A DNA stretch of 64,000 bases, from contig CM047810.1 in the NCBI GenBank assembly GCA_026214975.1, forward strand, positions 2,542,001 through 2,606,000, written 5' to 3'. Each line of letters starts with the position of its first letter. The stretch's first letter is position 1. The notes under the pieces are model-generated. The model was not told the origin of the DNA. It did not search any database and saw only the letters and a program-made list of their open reading frames with translations. Positions 12,126 through 21,606 of this stretch are shown in pieces. A program made the translations under genes and the position numbers. Source of the stretch: Gentiana macrophylla (Eukaryota > Streptophyta > Magnoliopsida > Gentianales > Gentianaceae).

Positions 12126-13930
12126 ATGTGGAGGCAGATTATGTAATAAGGTTTTTAAGGGGGTTAAATGACAGCTTTGAGCCTGTCAAATCCAAAATTC
12201 TGTTGATGAATCCTTTACCAAAGATCAATGAGGTTTACAATTTAGCTATTAAGCTGGAAAGGCAGTTGACACATGGTCTAGAAGGCGGTCTGCCATTCAG
12301 CACACCAACTGCTCTATAGAATGTCTCTTCAGATTCTCAAGGGAACTTTGTTAAGCAATTGCCTCCTAAGAGATCCAAGATCACCAATCAGTACCAAATA
12401 TCTGGAAATTCTAATAGTAAGAGGAACATGCATTGCACCTACTGCAATAGGACTGGACACACCGAGGATCGCTGCTACTAAAAGCATGGATATCCTCCAG
12501 GATTTCAGAACAAAAGGCAGGTGAATATGGCTCAACAAAAAGCACATCAACAAGTTGCTTCATCCAGTATAGCAGAGGGAGTAGAAACACATCGCCCTAC
12601 CTCTTCTTTCAGCACTGAGCAGTATTCAGAGATGATGAGGATTTTTCAGCAGATGTAGGTGCCATAGAATCAACAAATGCAAATGGTCACAAATACAGGT
12701 GTTCAGCATCAAGCATCTACAGCAGTTCTCAATTCAAATTTTGCCCCCTCGACAGCAGGGAAAGGGAACCTAGTGCCTCTTTGTTATTGGATTTTGGATT
12801 CAGAGGCTACTAATCATGTAGCTTGCTCCTTATCTCTCTTTACTTCATATACACCCGTTAAAACAAACACATTATTCTACCAAATGGTACTTCTGTGCGT
12901 GTCACTCATATAGGAGATGTCAGAGTTAATGACAATTTAATCCTGCATTCTGTCCTATGTGTGCCATCATTCCATTTTAATCTCTTATCCCTTAGTACTC
13001 TTACAAGAACTGGTATTTACACAGCGTCTTTTCATTCTGGTTCTTGCATTATTAAGGAGGTGCAAGGTATGAGGATGATTGGTACAACTAAGGAGTTTTC
13101 TGGGCTATACTATCTCAAGGCCTCTCACTTCATCAAGTCCTCTGATTCTCAATTTTCCACTCAAACACCTTCACAACTTGCTGCTGATAAGCTTTGGCAT
13201 TGCAGAGTGGGGCACTTATATGCTCCCAGGCTGCAGCTGATTCATCAAAATGTTTCTTATGTTACTGTTCCTTTAAACAATAATTGTGATGTTTGTTATC
13301 AAACAAAACTCAAAAGACAACCCTTTTCCCATAGTACTTCTGTCACTATGTCTTGTTTTGATGTGGTTCATGTGGACATTTGGGGGCCTTATAGGCAGCC
13401 AACAGTGAATAGTGAACATTTTTTCCTTACTATTGTAGATGATCATAGTAGATACTGTTGGGTGTATCTTCTTCAGAATAAGTCTCAAGTTAGACATATT
13501 TTGATCAGTTTTTATAAATATATTCTTACACAATTTCAAAAGAAAATTTAAGTGTTTACAACAAACAATGGGCAGGAATTTAATATGCCAGAATTCTACT
13601 CTTCTAAGGGTCTCATCCATCAAATTTCTTGCACACATACACCCCAGCAAAATTGGATTGTTGAGCGAAAGCATTAACATGTCCTAGACATAGCTCGTAG
13701 CCTTAAATTTCAAGCCAGTTTGCCTATCCCTTATTGGGTTATTGCGTACAACATGATGTTTACCTTATGAATATCACTCTTACACCTCTGTTACAAAATT
13801 CCACACTACATGAAAAAAAAATTCACACTGCCCCTTCATATGATCATCTTTGGAGTATGGTTGACCTACAATACGAACCCCTAGGTGTAACCTTTCGCTG
13901 AATACTAGAATCAACAAATGAAACATAGCA

Positions 13931-14017
13931 TGGCGTCGAGCTATTTTTCCGTAGGACCTCCCCTACAGTATCGTCACCGCAGTAGATTTTAACCACCAAG
14001 TTCGGGATGGGTTGGTG
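13931..14017 (-). pseudogene. plastid 5S rRNA gene fragment (rrn5), nuclear copy
   Basis: From memory of plastid rrn5, the reverse complement of this stretch matches the 3' two thirds of the gene, including CATCCCGAACTTGGTGGTTA and GACGATACTGTAGGGGAGGT, with only a handful of differences. It is a plastid-to-nucleus transfer, not a working rRNA gene: the 5' part is missing and it is fused to 16S sequence. Confidence 0.88.
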
Positions 14018-14080
14018 TCACTAGCCTTGCCTTCGGCACCCCCCTTGCGATTAAGGTAACGACTCCGGGCATGGCCAGCT
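14018..14080 (-). pseudogene. plastid 16S rRNA gene fragment (rrn16 3' end), nuclear copy
   Basis: The reverse complement matches the 3' region of plastid 16S rRNA: AGCTGGCCATGCCC, GTCGTTACCTTAA, TGCCGAAGGCA, GGCTAGTGA. A short gap occurs in the G-run. It directly abuts the 5S fragment with about 2-3 bp of shared sequence at the joint. In plastid genomes the two genes are several kb apart on the same strand and in this same order, so the joint implies a large internal deletion or a repair-made chimera. Confidence 0.85.
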
Positions 14081-14716
14081 ATCCAAATAAATCAAAATTT
14101 TGTCCTAGAGGTATAGCATATTGTTTTCTTGGTTATTCTGCCACAACTAAAGGCAACATACTGCTGAACCATAGTACACGTGACATTTTTGTAAGTAGGG
14201 ACACTATCTTCATTGAGTCATCTTTTCCCTTTTCTCAATCAGACACCTGTTCACCCTCTTCTAATACTGATCTTCCCACATTAGTACCTTTTCCAGACTT
14301 ATCTGATGACCCTACTTATTCTATACATGAAGCCATTGATCATTCTCCTACTCCAGTTCCTTCTACTCAAGCTTCTCCCCCTCAAAGGCATGTTAGACAA
14401 TATAAAACTCCCTTCTAGTTAAAGGATTATCATTGCAATTTAATATCCAACTCCAGTCATGCCCTCTCTTCCACTTCACATCCCATCCCATCCAAAACAC
14501 TCTTTCATATCATCAATTAATTCCTAATTTCAAGTCTATTGCTTTGAGCATCATGGTCCAACCCTGCACCAAGAAATTATAATGAGGCATCTAGGTATCC
14601 AGAATGGCAGGCAGCCATGGAATCTGAAATTCAAGCCCTAAAAGCTAATCATACTTGGTCCTTAGTAGACTACCCGACCAAATAAAAGCCCTATTGGTCA
14701 GAATCGAGTTTTTAGA

Positions 14717-14794
14717 GTGAAGTACAACTCGATGGGACAATTGAACAATACTTTTAAAGTGAAGTACAACTCTGATGGGACAATTGAACAATAC
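14717..14794 (+). repeat. short tandem duplication in copia element 3
   Basis: GTGAAGTACAACTC... (14717-14751) is repeated at 14759-14794 with a 1 bp difference. It lies at the start of the RT domain and duplicates its [11 protein letters not shown] stretch. Confidence 0.85.
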
Positions 14795-15322
14795 AAGGCA
14801 CGTTTAGTTGCCAAGGGATATACACAACAATTAGGTGTGGATTATATAGACACTTTCAGTCCAGTAGCTAAAATGACAACTGTTAGATTATTGCTAGCTG
14901 TGGCTGTTGCTCATGGGTGGCAATTAGAACAGTTAGACGTTAATAACGTCTTCCTGCATGGAGAACTCCATGAGGAAGTGTATATGCTCCCTCCACCTGG
15001 ACTTATCACTGACTCCGCTAAACTTTGCAAGCTTAATAAATCGTTATATGGACTAAAACAAGCCAGTCGACAGCTAAACATGGCAACATTACCCTCCCTC
15101 GCATTTCCACCCAAAAAAAAAGAAAAAAATTTCATAGCAACAATTCCACTTGAAAGAAATTCGAAACATCCCCTCTTCATATAAAACAATGAAGCAAACA
15201 TCAAGTGAATAACGTACATAACAGTAGAGAAGAAAAGAAACTAGGAAATACAAAAGTAGGGAAAGGCAAGTAAAAAAAAACATAGAACGAAGGAACTAAA
15301 GAAAAATACTAGTAATAATTAC

Positions 15323-15709
15323 TGACAAGAAGTTTTGCTGCCGACGTGGGCAAGAAAAGCAGAAATCTCGAGCAATTGCGTGGTCTTATTGCCAGTAGTA
15401 CCGACTACCGAATCCAAGGGGCTCATAAATAGCAGCGGCAGTGATGAAAGAGTGGTAATCCCAAAAGCCAGGAGCATGAGCTACGGGAGAATTCCTTTCC
15501 GCGAAAAGATTCTCAAACTGGTATGTCTGAAAGAAATCAGAAATTGTGAGATTACAACAGTAAACATATGGCCATTTGCACTCCCACCCTTTGTCGCAAT
15601 ATTTCTTTCCTTTTACCACTTTCGCTGGAGTGGCTGACTCATCCGCCGCCACAACACCAATAATCACCGTCACCACCAACAGTGCCAAAATTAACACTTT
15701 GGTTGGCAT
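15323..15709 (-). pseudogene. chitinase-like protein (GH19, CTL1/2 type), first exon
   Basis: The ATG is at 15709-15707. It encodes a signal peptide (MPTKVLILALLVVTVIIGVVA), then KKYCDKGWECKW, YCCNLTISDFFQTYQFENLF and GFWDYHSFITAAAIYEPLGFG, the N-terminal CTL signature. After GFG a 7-bp near-tandem duplication (TACCGAC/TACCGAA on the plus strand, about 15399-15412) shifts the frame and gives TAA at 15388-15386. Skipping the extra 7 bp, the other frame continues as TTGNKTTQLLEISAFLAHVG then SKTSC, exactly the family layout, up to a donor GT at 15322-15321. SKTS replaces the catalytic-Glu HETT motif of true chitinases, as in all CTLs. Divergent to VTE3, with 487 bp between start codons. Confidence 0.82.
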
Positions 15710-16196
15710 TGTACTAAAAGGCAGGGGCAGGAACAGGAGGGAAGAATAGCGTCTGTAGAGGCTTGTGTTTTTTTGTTTTTTTTTTTTAACAGGGGAGTTG
15801 GTGGGCTTTCTAAACCAACTTTTGTCGATCATGAGGTGGATCGAGCTTTTTTACATCTCAACCACTGAGTTCGTTTTAATCGAATCGAGCCTTCGATTGC
15901 TTCATTTTAGAGCCCGACGACGTCGCATCTTTGTGTCAAAGCATTGCTAATCCTTACTCGTGGCTGTGAGTGAGATGCTCTTCGGCACACAGAACAACTC
16001 TTCCTCACTCCCTTCAAGTAATCTGCATTTAGCTGTTCCCATTCCCGATTTTTGAGTCCCATTTCAATATACAACTCTCAAGTTTTGTTAATTTTCTGAA
16101 TTAACCATTAGTCGAATCAATTCCTATGTTCTTCTCTTCTAGTTGATAGCTAAACCCCAAGAGCACCTAGCTAGGTCTTTTCTACCTGTTGATTTC
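15710..16196. promoter_or_regulatory. shared upstream region of the chitinase-like gene and VTE3
   Basis: 487 bp between the divergent ATGs. It must hold both 5' UTRs and any core promoters. A long T/A tract sits at 15766-15790. No element could be identified with certainty. Confidence 0.5.
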
Positions 16197-18827
16197 ATGG
16201 CTGTTTCATTGTTACTTGCATCTGGGAATGTAAAATTGGTTACTGGGTCACATTTTCTTGGTTCAGAACTTCAATGCAAGAGCAATTTAAAAAAGGGTAC
16301 TCTTAGTTATCAACGAAATGCTTCAAAGATCCGAACTTTATCGCCTAGATGCAGTTTGTCTTCATCTAGGCCAGTATCCCAGCCAAGATTTATACAACAT
16401 AAGCAGGAGGCTTTTTGGTTCTATAGATTCTTGTCGATTGTGTATGATCATGTTATAAATCCAGGTCATTGGACTGAAGACATGAGGGATGATGCATTAG
16501 AGCCAGCTGATTTAAATGATAGGAATTTGACCGTGGTTGATGTAGGTGGTGGAACTGGTTTCACAACTCTTGGGATTGTTAAGCATGTTGATGCTAAGAA
16601 TGTTACTATTCTTGATCAGTCACCACATCAATTAGCTAAGGCTAAGGAGAAGGAGCCTTTGAAAGAGTGTAAGATTATTGAAGGTGATGCTGAGGATCTT
16701 CCATTTCCTACTGATTATGCTGATAGATATGTCTCTGCTGGAAGGTGATATCTTCTGTTTCTTTATAAAAGAAAGTTTGGTTATTTTATTGTTTCTTTGA
16801 GGCAACGATAATGTTTGATACAGTAGCTCTTGTGAATAATGTGCAATCAGGTTTCAGATTATTCTAATTGCCATAATTTTCCAGCTATCTAAAGGCTATT
16901 TGTTTATGTATTTTTATTATAATCTTACTGTTTGACTTTGAGCGACTAATCTGATCAAGGGTGTTCACAGTTTGGACTAGTGTGGTTTTAAAGATTTTCA
17001 ATACCAAACCAAACATTTCGGGTTATAAATATGAAACCAGTATCAATTATATTAAATTCTGTTAGGTTAGGTTCGGTTCGGTTTGTCAATTACAAGGATA
17101 GCTGAAAATTAAGCATAGTATGAGTCAATGATATGCCAAAATATACACATCATTGATATGCCAACATATAAAGATCACTGCATGCTTACATGAATTGCCA
17201 GTGGGACTTTTTTTTGTAAGCAAGATGAATAATGCAAAACGAATGTAAAGCACAACCTCAGATACCAAAATGAACCGAGGCCCTCTAATTTTCCTAGGAG
17301 CATCTAGAGGAAAAGACTCGAAGATTTTACTGCTTTGGAATATGCTATCTTCTAATCTTGTCAAATCAGAAAGTTCTCATGAACACATAATTTTCTAATG
17401 TGTACACCAAAACTTACTCGAGTTCCAAGTATAGAATTTCCGAATCGCCTTACTTTAAGGTAGAAAACACTCAGGGTAGAAAATACATAGTGAAAAGTTG
17501 TAAATTGGGAGAACAGAAAAAAAGAGAAGCATTCTAGCACCATCATTAAAACTGAATAACTTTTGTCATTTTGAAATACATAATTTTTATTCTTATTAAT
17601 ATAAAGGTTGGGGTTGGTTCTGTTTCAATTATTAGTAGTGTCTCAGAAGCAAACAGTTAATAGCCTTGCTCCTTGTAAAAGCTTTGATGCAAAATCAAGA
17701 ATTCTGGAGTTGAAACACGGGAATGCGCTATTTACTATACTGATATTCCGAACTGCATTACAAAACTGGATTTTCTGCTACTATGTTCTGTTATGATCAC
17801 AATTGTATTTCAATTTTATTCGAAAATCTATAGGAAACAGCACTTTTTATTGGTTATCTTGCTTATGGGGGTGGCCTTCGTGGCATAAAAGTTAGCAACT
17901 CAAATGCTAAAGTTACGAGCCTTTGTTATTATCTCCGAGCTGTATCTAATTCCCTAATATACTAACTGCCCCTCTTTCTTAGTATTGAATACTGGCCAGA
18001 TCCACAACGTGGTATCAAGGAAGCATACCGTGTTATAAAAAGTGGAGGCAAAGCCTGCTTAATTGGTCCTGTGCATCCAACCTTCTGGCTGTCACGATTT
18101 TTCGCCGATGTATGGATGCTTTTTCCGACGGAAGAAGAGTATATTGAGTGGTTTCAGAAGGCTGGCTTTAAAGATGTTCAGCTGAAAAGAATCGGTCCAA
18201 AATGGTATCGTGGTGTCCGTCGTCACGGTTTGATTATGGGTTGTTCTGTGACCGGTGTGAAGCCCGCGCCAGGAGACTCTCCTCTGCAGGTAACGTAGAA
18301 CCTGTACTAAACCTGTTGTCCTGTTCCTTTAAGTTCATGTTAATTTTTGTAAGTTTGTTTCCATCCTAAGGTTGATGACATTTTTTTTTCTTTCTCTAAC
18401 CTTCGTTCTTCAATATGGTTCTTCATTTCTTGTATGTGAGTTATGGATATGCATATCTGGATCCAAGAACAAATATAGGAACAAAATGGAAGATTTTGTG
18501 TCTATTATTAGTTCTTACCTCCCCCCGGAGTTGAGACCGATCATTCAGATAGATGAGGGTAAACTAAGGTGCTCGGATTTTGATGAACTGTTTAGAAGAG
18601 TTATCTTTTGGAAGTTGTGTTGTACTATTTGACCTTTGAGCAAGTTAAAAATGGCTTCTTTTGATTTGCAGCTTGGTCCAAAGGAAGAAGATGTACAGAA
18701 GCCTGTGAATCCATTGATGTTTCTCTTTCGTTTCATTGTGGGTGCACTCGCAGCGACTTATTTCGTTCTTGTCCCTATATACATGTGGATTAAGGATCAA
18801 ATTGTCCCAAAAGGTCAGCCTATCTAA
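16197..18827 (+). CDS. VTE3: 2-methyl-6-phytyl-1,4-benzoquinol methyltransferase (MPBQ/MSBQ methyltransferase)
   Basis: Three exons: 16197-16744, 17983-18289 and 18672-18827, all with GT-AG borders and kept frame, giving 336 residues, close to the Arabidopsis length of about 338. It methylates MPBQ and MSBQ with S-adenosylmethionine, feeding tocopherol and plastoquinone synthesis at the plastid inner envelope. The first ~60 residues are Ser/Arg-rich, a likely transit peptide. SAM motif [15 protein letters not shown], is at residues 113-126 and ILDQSPHQL follows. Exon 2 carries [19 protein letters not shown] hydrophobic segment near residues 302-325 ([20 protein letters not shown]) is the C-terminal membrane anchor. 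The chosen ATG is the first in frame: the frame extends upstream to 16143 without an ATG. Intron 1 is 1.2 kb. Confidence 0.96.
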
Positions 18828-19244
18828 AGCTCCAAACGATGGAGGACCGAGTGAGAGAGAGCTTAGATTTCAAAATACTTGTTTTGTAAGCAAATTATGT
18901 GGAGTAGTGTACTTTTAGTTGCAGGCTTAGTAGAAATTAATAAAATTAGAAGAGGAATGTATGGTGTTTACCACAAACTATAGACAATATATAATCTTCA
19001 TTTGCTTAGCCTTTTACAACTCCTTTCCTTCTCCTCCTTCTTGTTGTTGTTGTTGTTGTTGTTGTTGATGTTTCTGACCATATAATTGCGGGATTCGATT
19101 ATTTAGATGCATAATAATAAATGTTTAAGCTTTGCTTAGTAGTGTCAAATGTTTGTTTATGTTCTTTAACCTCTGTTGGGATCATATGTCCAAACCGTTT
19201 TGTTTAAATTGTCTCAACATATGATCTCCTTCGCCCTTTCAATC
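18828..19244. other. VTE3 3' flank with a (TTG)n microsatellite
   Basis: Probable 3' UTR with AATAAA-like sequence near 18937 (AATTAATAAAATTA). (TTG)9 lies at 19041-19067. Nothing else identified. Confidence 0.6.
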
Positions 19245-19263
19245 ACAAAAGTGTCATATTGAT

Positions 19264-19484
19264 CCCCTGGATATGGCCTAGTGGTGAAGGCATGGGTGTT
19301 TAAAAGCAGCCTGAATAGGAGCGGGAGGTCTCAGGTTCGACCCATGCAAGGTAGAATCGCTTCTTTGTCTCTGTCGATGGACGAACTTGTTTTAAGTTTC
19401 ACTGGTGACTCAGATTTACATCTCCATACACCTGTGAGATCGGGAGTATGGGGACCCACGGGGATAGGGTTTACCCTTTTTTTT
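19264..19484 (+). mobile_element. tRNA-derived SINE with target duplications
   Basis: A 221 bp element with RNA polymerase III A box (TGGCCTAGTGGT, 19274-19285) and B box (GGTTCGACCC, 19334-19343). It ends in a T-run. It is flanked by ACAAAAGTGTCATATTGAT (19245-19263) and ACAAAAGTGTCATATGGAT (19485-19503), an 18/19 match, as expected for LINE-mobilised insertion. Non-coding. Confidence 0.93.
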
Positions 19485-19503
19485 ACAAAAGTGTCATATG
19501 GAT

Positions 19504-20682
19504 AATAAAGTCATAATAAAGCTTTAATTAATGGTTGTTGAAACCATCCTCAGCAAAACCGTGTCGACAGCCCATCAACATTTATGTTGTTAAGAACAAA
19601 ACATTGATTTTTTTTTTTCTTTCTTTCTATTCGACTTCTTTATGTTTTTATTTTTTTAAATTATCGTTTCATTGAACCAGACCGATCTTTAATTTAGTTA
19701 ATTAATATAGTGCCGCTGGAAAAAGACATTAACAACAACCCTTCAATTTTTTATTTTTTTATTTTTTTTGTTGTTGTTCTATTTTCCAATTTATATATAA
19801 CCGGCTGATTATTAATATTATTATTATTATTATCTATATAAATATATACTGTATATATTTATTTTTTACTGCTAGAGCTATTCTTTTTGCATGCTTAAAT
19901 GAGAAAATTATTCTGCACTATAAGCAGATGTGTTCAAATATAGCAAGTGATGAGTAATACATGAAAGCTTTCTAATGGATAAAATATTTTTTAAAGAATA
20001 AAGAGATAAATGTTCATAAAAACACATAATTATAATAATAAAGAAAAAAAAAAGCGTGTTAAAATAAAAAATGACGGGAGATTGAGTGTCTTGAAACCAG
20101 GAAATACTTGTGTGGAGAAGGATTTTGAGGTTAAGTGACGGGTAAAACGATCAGAATCACACAGTTTAAAGACAAAATGAAACTGTGTGGTGTGCATGTC
20201 TCCATACCGTGTGGAGACACCACACAAGAACCTCCCCTTAAAACCTCATCTACAAAGGCAATAAAGTATATAATACATTTTGGCCATCAACAAGATAGAG
20301 AAAGGGATTGTGTTGGCTACCCCAAGCAGCCAAATCCTACTTTAGTTATTTCATTTTTTTTATCTTTTTCTCACTCTCTTCGTTTGCTCCTTTCAAATAC
20401 CCCCCTTTCACACTTGCTTTTACCGCAACACTGGGATCTTGAACTTTTCGGTGCTCGAACGTTATTTCTGAAATATTAGCTTTTGTCAAGATGAAAATTA
20501 TCAGAAATTGAATGTCCGTATGATTGTGCTTTTCGATAGGTTCAGTGGAGTGCCTTTAACGATCCTCACATGATAAATGTGTCAACTTTTTTTATTTCTA
20601 TTTTAAAGCGTATGACCATTTTGATGATAAATGAAAACACAAGTTGAAATGCAACATTTGTTGAAACACCATGTAGTGTATA
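19504..20682. other. intergenic AT-rich DNA
   Basis: Contains (TTA)n near 19813-19833 and long T-runs. No gene, RNA or clear repeat recognised. Confidence 0.55.
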
Positions 20683-21254
20683 TATCGATTTTGGTGATTT
20701 GATCTCTAAACTGATGAATAAACTGGTGGAACTAATCTAAAATCGAGGCGAGAATGATGGTCGATTCGATTAATATATTCGATTCGTGAAGTGCAATCGA
20801 GTTTCTTCCGAGTTAGCGATCGATCGATTCAGTCATTTGAGTTTCTTTGAGTATAGCCGAGTTCTACATCCAGGCGATTGATTACAAGTCCGGAAAGTCG
20901 ATTTGAGTTTGAGTTTGTCAGTGAATAACAAGTGGGTAGGGTCCACATCTGGGTATTATGACAATTTCGACAAAGATCTTATGGCGGTTAGAGTGTGAGA
21001 TTTTTGCCTATAAATACCAATGTTGTAATCAATGCAAGAGTGTTGTTCACACACTTGTGAAAACATTGTAATTCTGTGCTTAATAATATATCTCATTTTC
21101 TGTCCGTGGAGTAGTCGGCATAACGCCGGAAACCACGTTAAATCACTGTGTTCTCTTTGTTTATGTGTTTTATCAATTGCCGCCATACATTATGTTTGGA
21201 TTGCTATTGTTTTATCTTTCTTAAAATGCAAGCTTCTCGTCTGTGTTTTCAACA
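20683..21254 (+). repeat. left LTR of element 4
   Basis: 572 bp, aligned by eye with 25350-25948 and with the solo LTR at 30112-30718. It contains CTATAAATACC (promoter box, near 21009) and the conserved segment CCGGAAACCACGTTAAATC. Ends TTTTCAACA. Its start TATCGA is mutated from TGTCAG. Confidence 0.85.
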
Positions 21255-21606
21255 ATATATATAGGAAATCTCATGTTTTTATAATTTACATTGATTGATT
21301 CTTGCTTCTTTCATTTCCATCATTTTTTACGAGACGAGTAACAAGTAATGTTACATCAGCAACAAAACGTCATACCATAAAGGTTATAGATTGTTGTGGG
21401 TCTCATAACATGCAATGATGTAAAAATATATTTTATTATATAAATTTGTCGTGGTTATTTTATCGTGAAACCAACTAACATTCTCCCTAAAGTTTCTCTT
21501 TCTCGGTCTGCCGTCAACTCCCATGCGTACCCCTTGATAGTAACTTTGGCTCATAATATTATTATTTTAATATAGTAGCAGTTTTGACCCTTAGAAAATT
21601 GTTGAA
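21255..21606 (+). repeat. duplicated copy of the CML upstream region
   Basis: 352 bp matching 25949-26302 at roughly 95 percent by eye. In the right-hand position this DNA is the upstream region of the calmodulin-like gene. Its presence after the left LTR, where a primer binding site should be, shows that this is host flank carried in by a rearrangement. Confidence 0.85.

Larger units (their letters stand above)
12131..15068 (+). pseudogene. Ty1/copia element 3, truncated and interrupted
   Basis: Older copia remnant of a different lineage from elements 1 and 2. It has gag (FLRGLNDSFEPVKSKILL), a CCHC knuckle (CTYCNRTGHTEDRCY near 12433-12477), protease with LDSEATNHVA (Glu where Gly is usual), integrase (HCRVGHLYAPRL, CDVCYQTKLKRQPF, VVHVDIWGP) and RT start ([27 protein letters not shown]). 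It stops abruptly near 15068 after the GLKQAS motif, with no downstream RT, RNase H or LTR. Many stops. A plastid-derived segment interrupts the integrase/linker region at 13931-14080. It is the host of element 2. Confidence 0.88.
2169..15322 (-). other. intron 1 of the chitinase-like gene, expanded by nested retrotransposons
   Basis: The splice donor follows SKTSC in exon 1 (GT at 15322-15321) and the acceptor is at 2170-2169. The intervening 13.15 kb consists of three copia elements plus a plastid DNA fragment. Only about 320 bp (2169-2487) and about 250 bp (15069-15322) look like original intron. All three copia elements are in plus orientation, opposite to the host gene. That the two exons belong to one gene is inferred from exact complementarity of the missing parts and shared strand. 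Confidence 0.75.

Noticed and set aside
13931..14080. A functional rRNA gene on the minus strand
   Set aside because: Both pieces are partial and fused to each other, and they match plastid rather than nuclear rRNA genes.
15386..15832. A 148-residue protein starting upstream at 15832
   Set aside because: The first 41 residues are Lys-rich and come from leader DNA; the signal peptide begins at the ATG at 15709.
16143..16196. VTE3 start upstream of 16197
   Set aside because: The frame is open but has no ATG, and the transit peptide reads well from 16197.
21032..21298. ORF conserved three times (also near 25639 and on the minus strand near 30127)
   Set aside because: The repeated translations are the R-U5 part of related LTRs, not a conserved protein.
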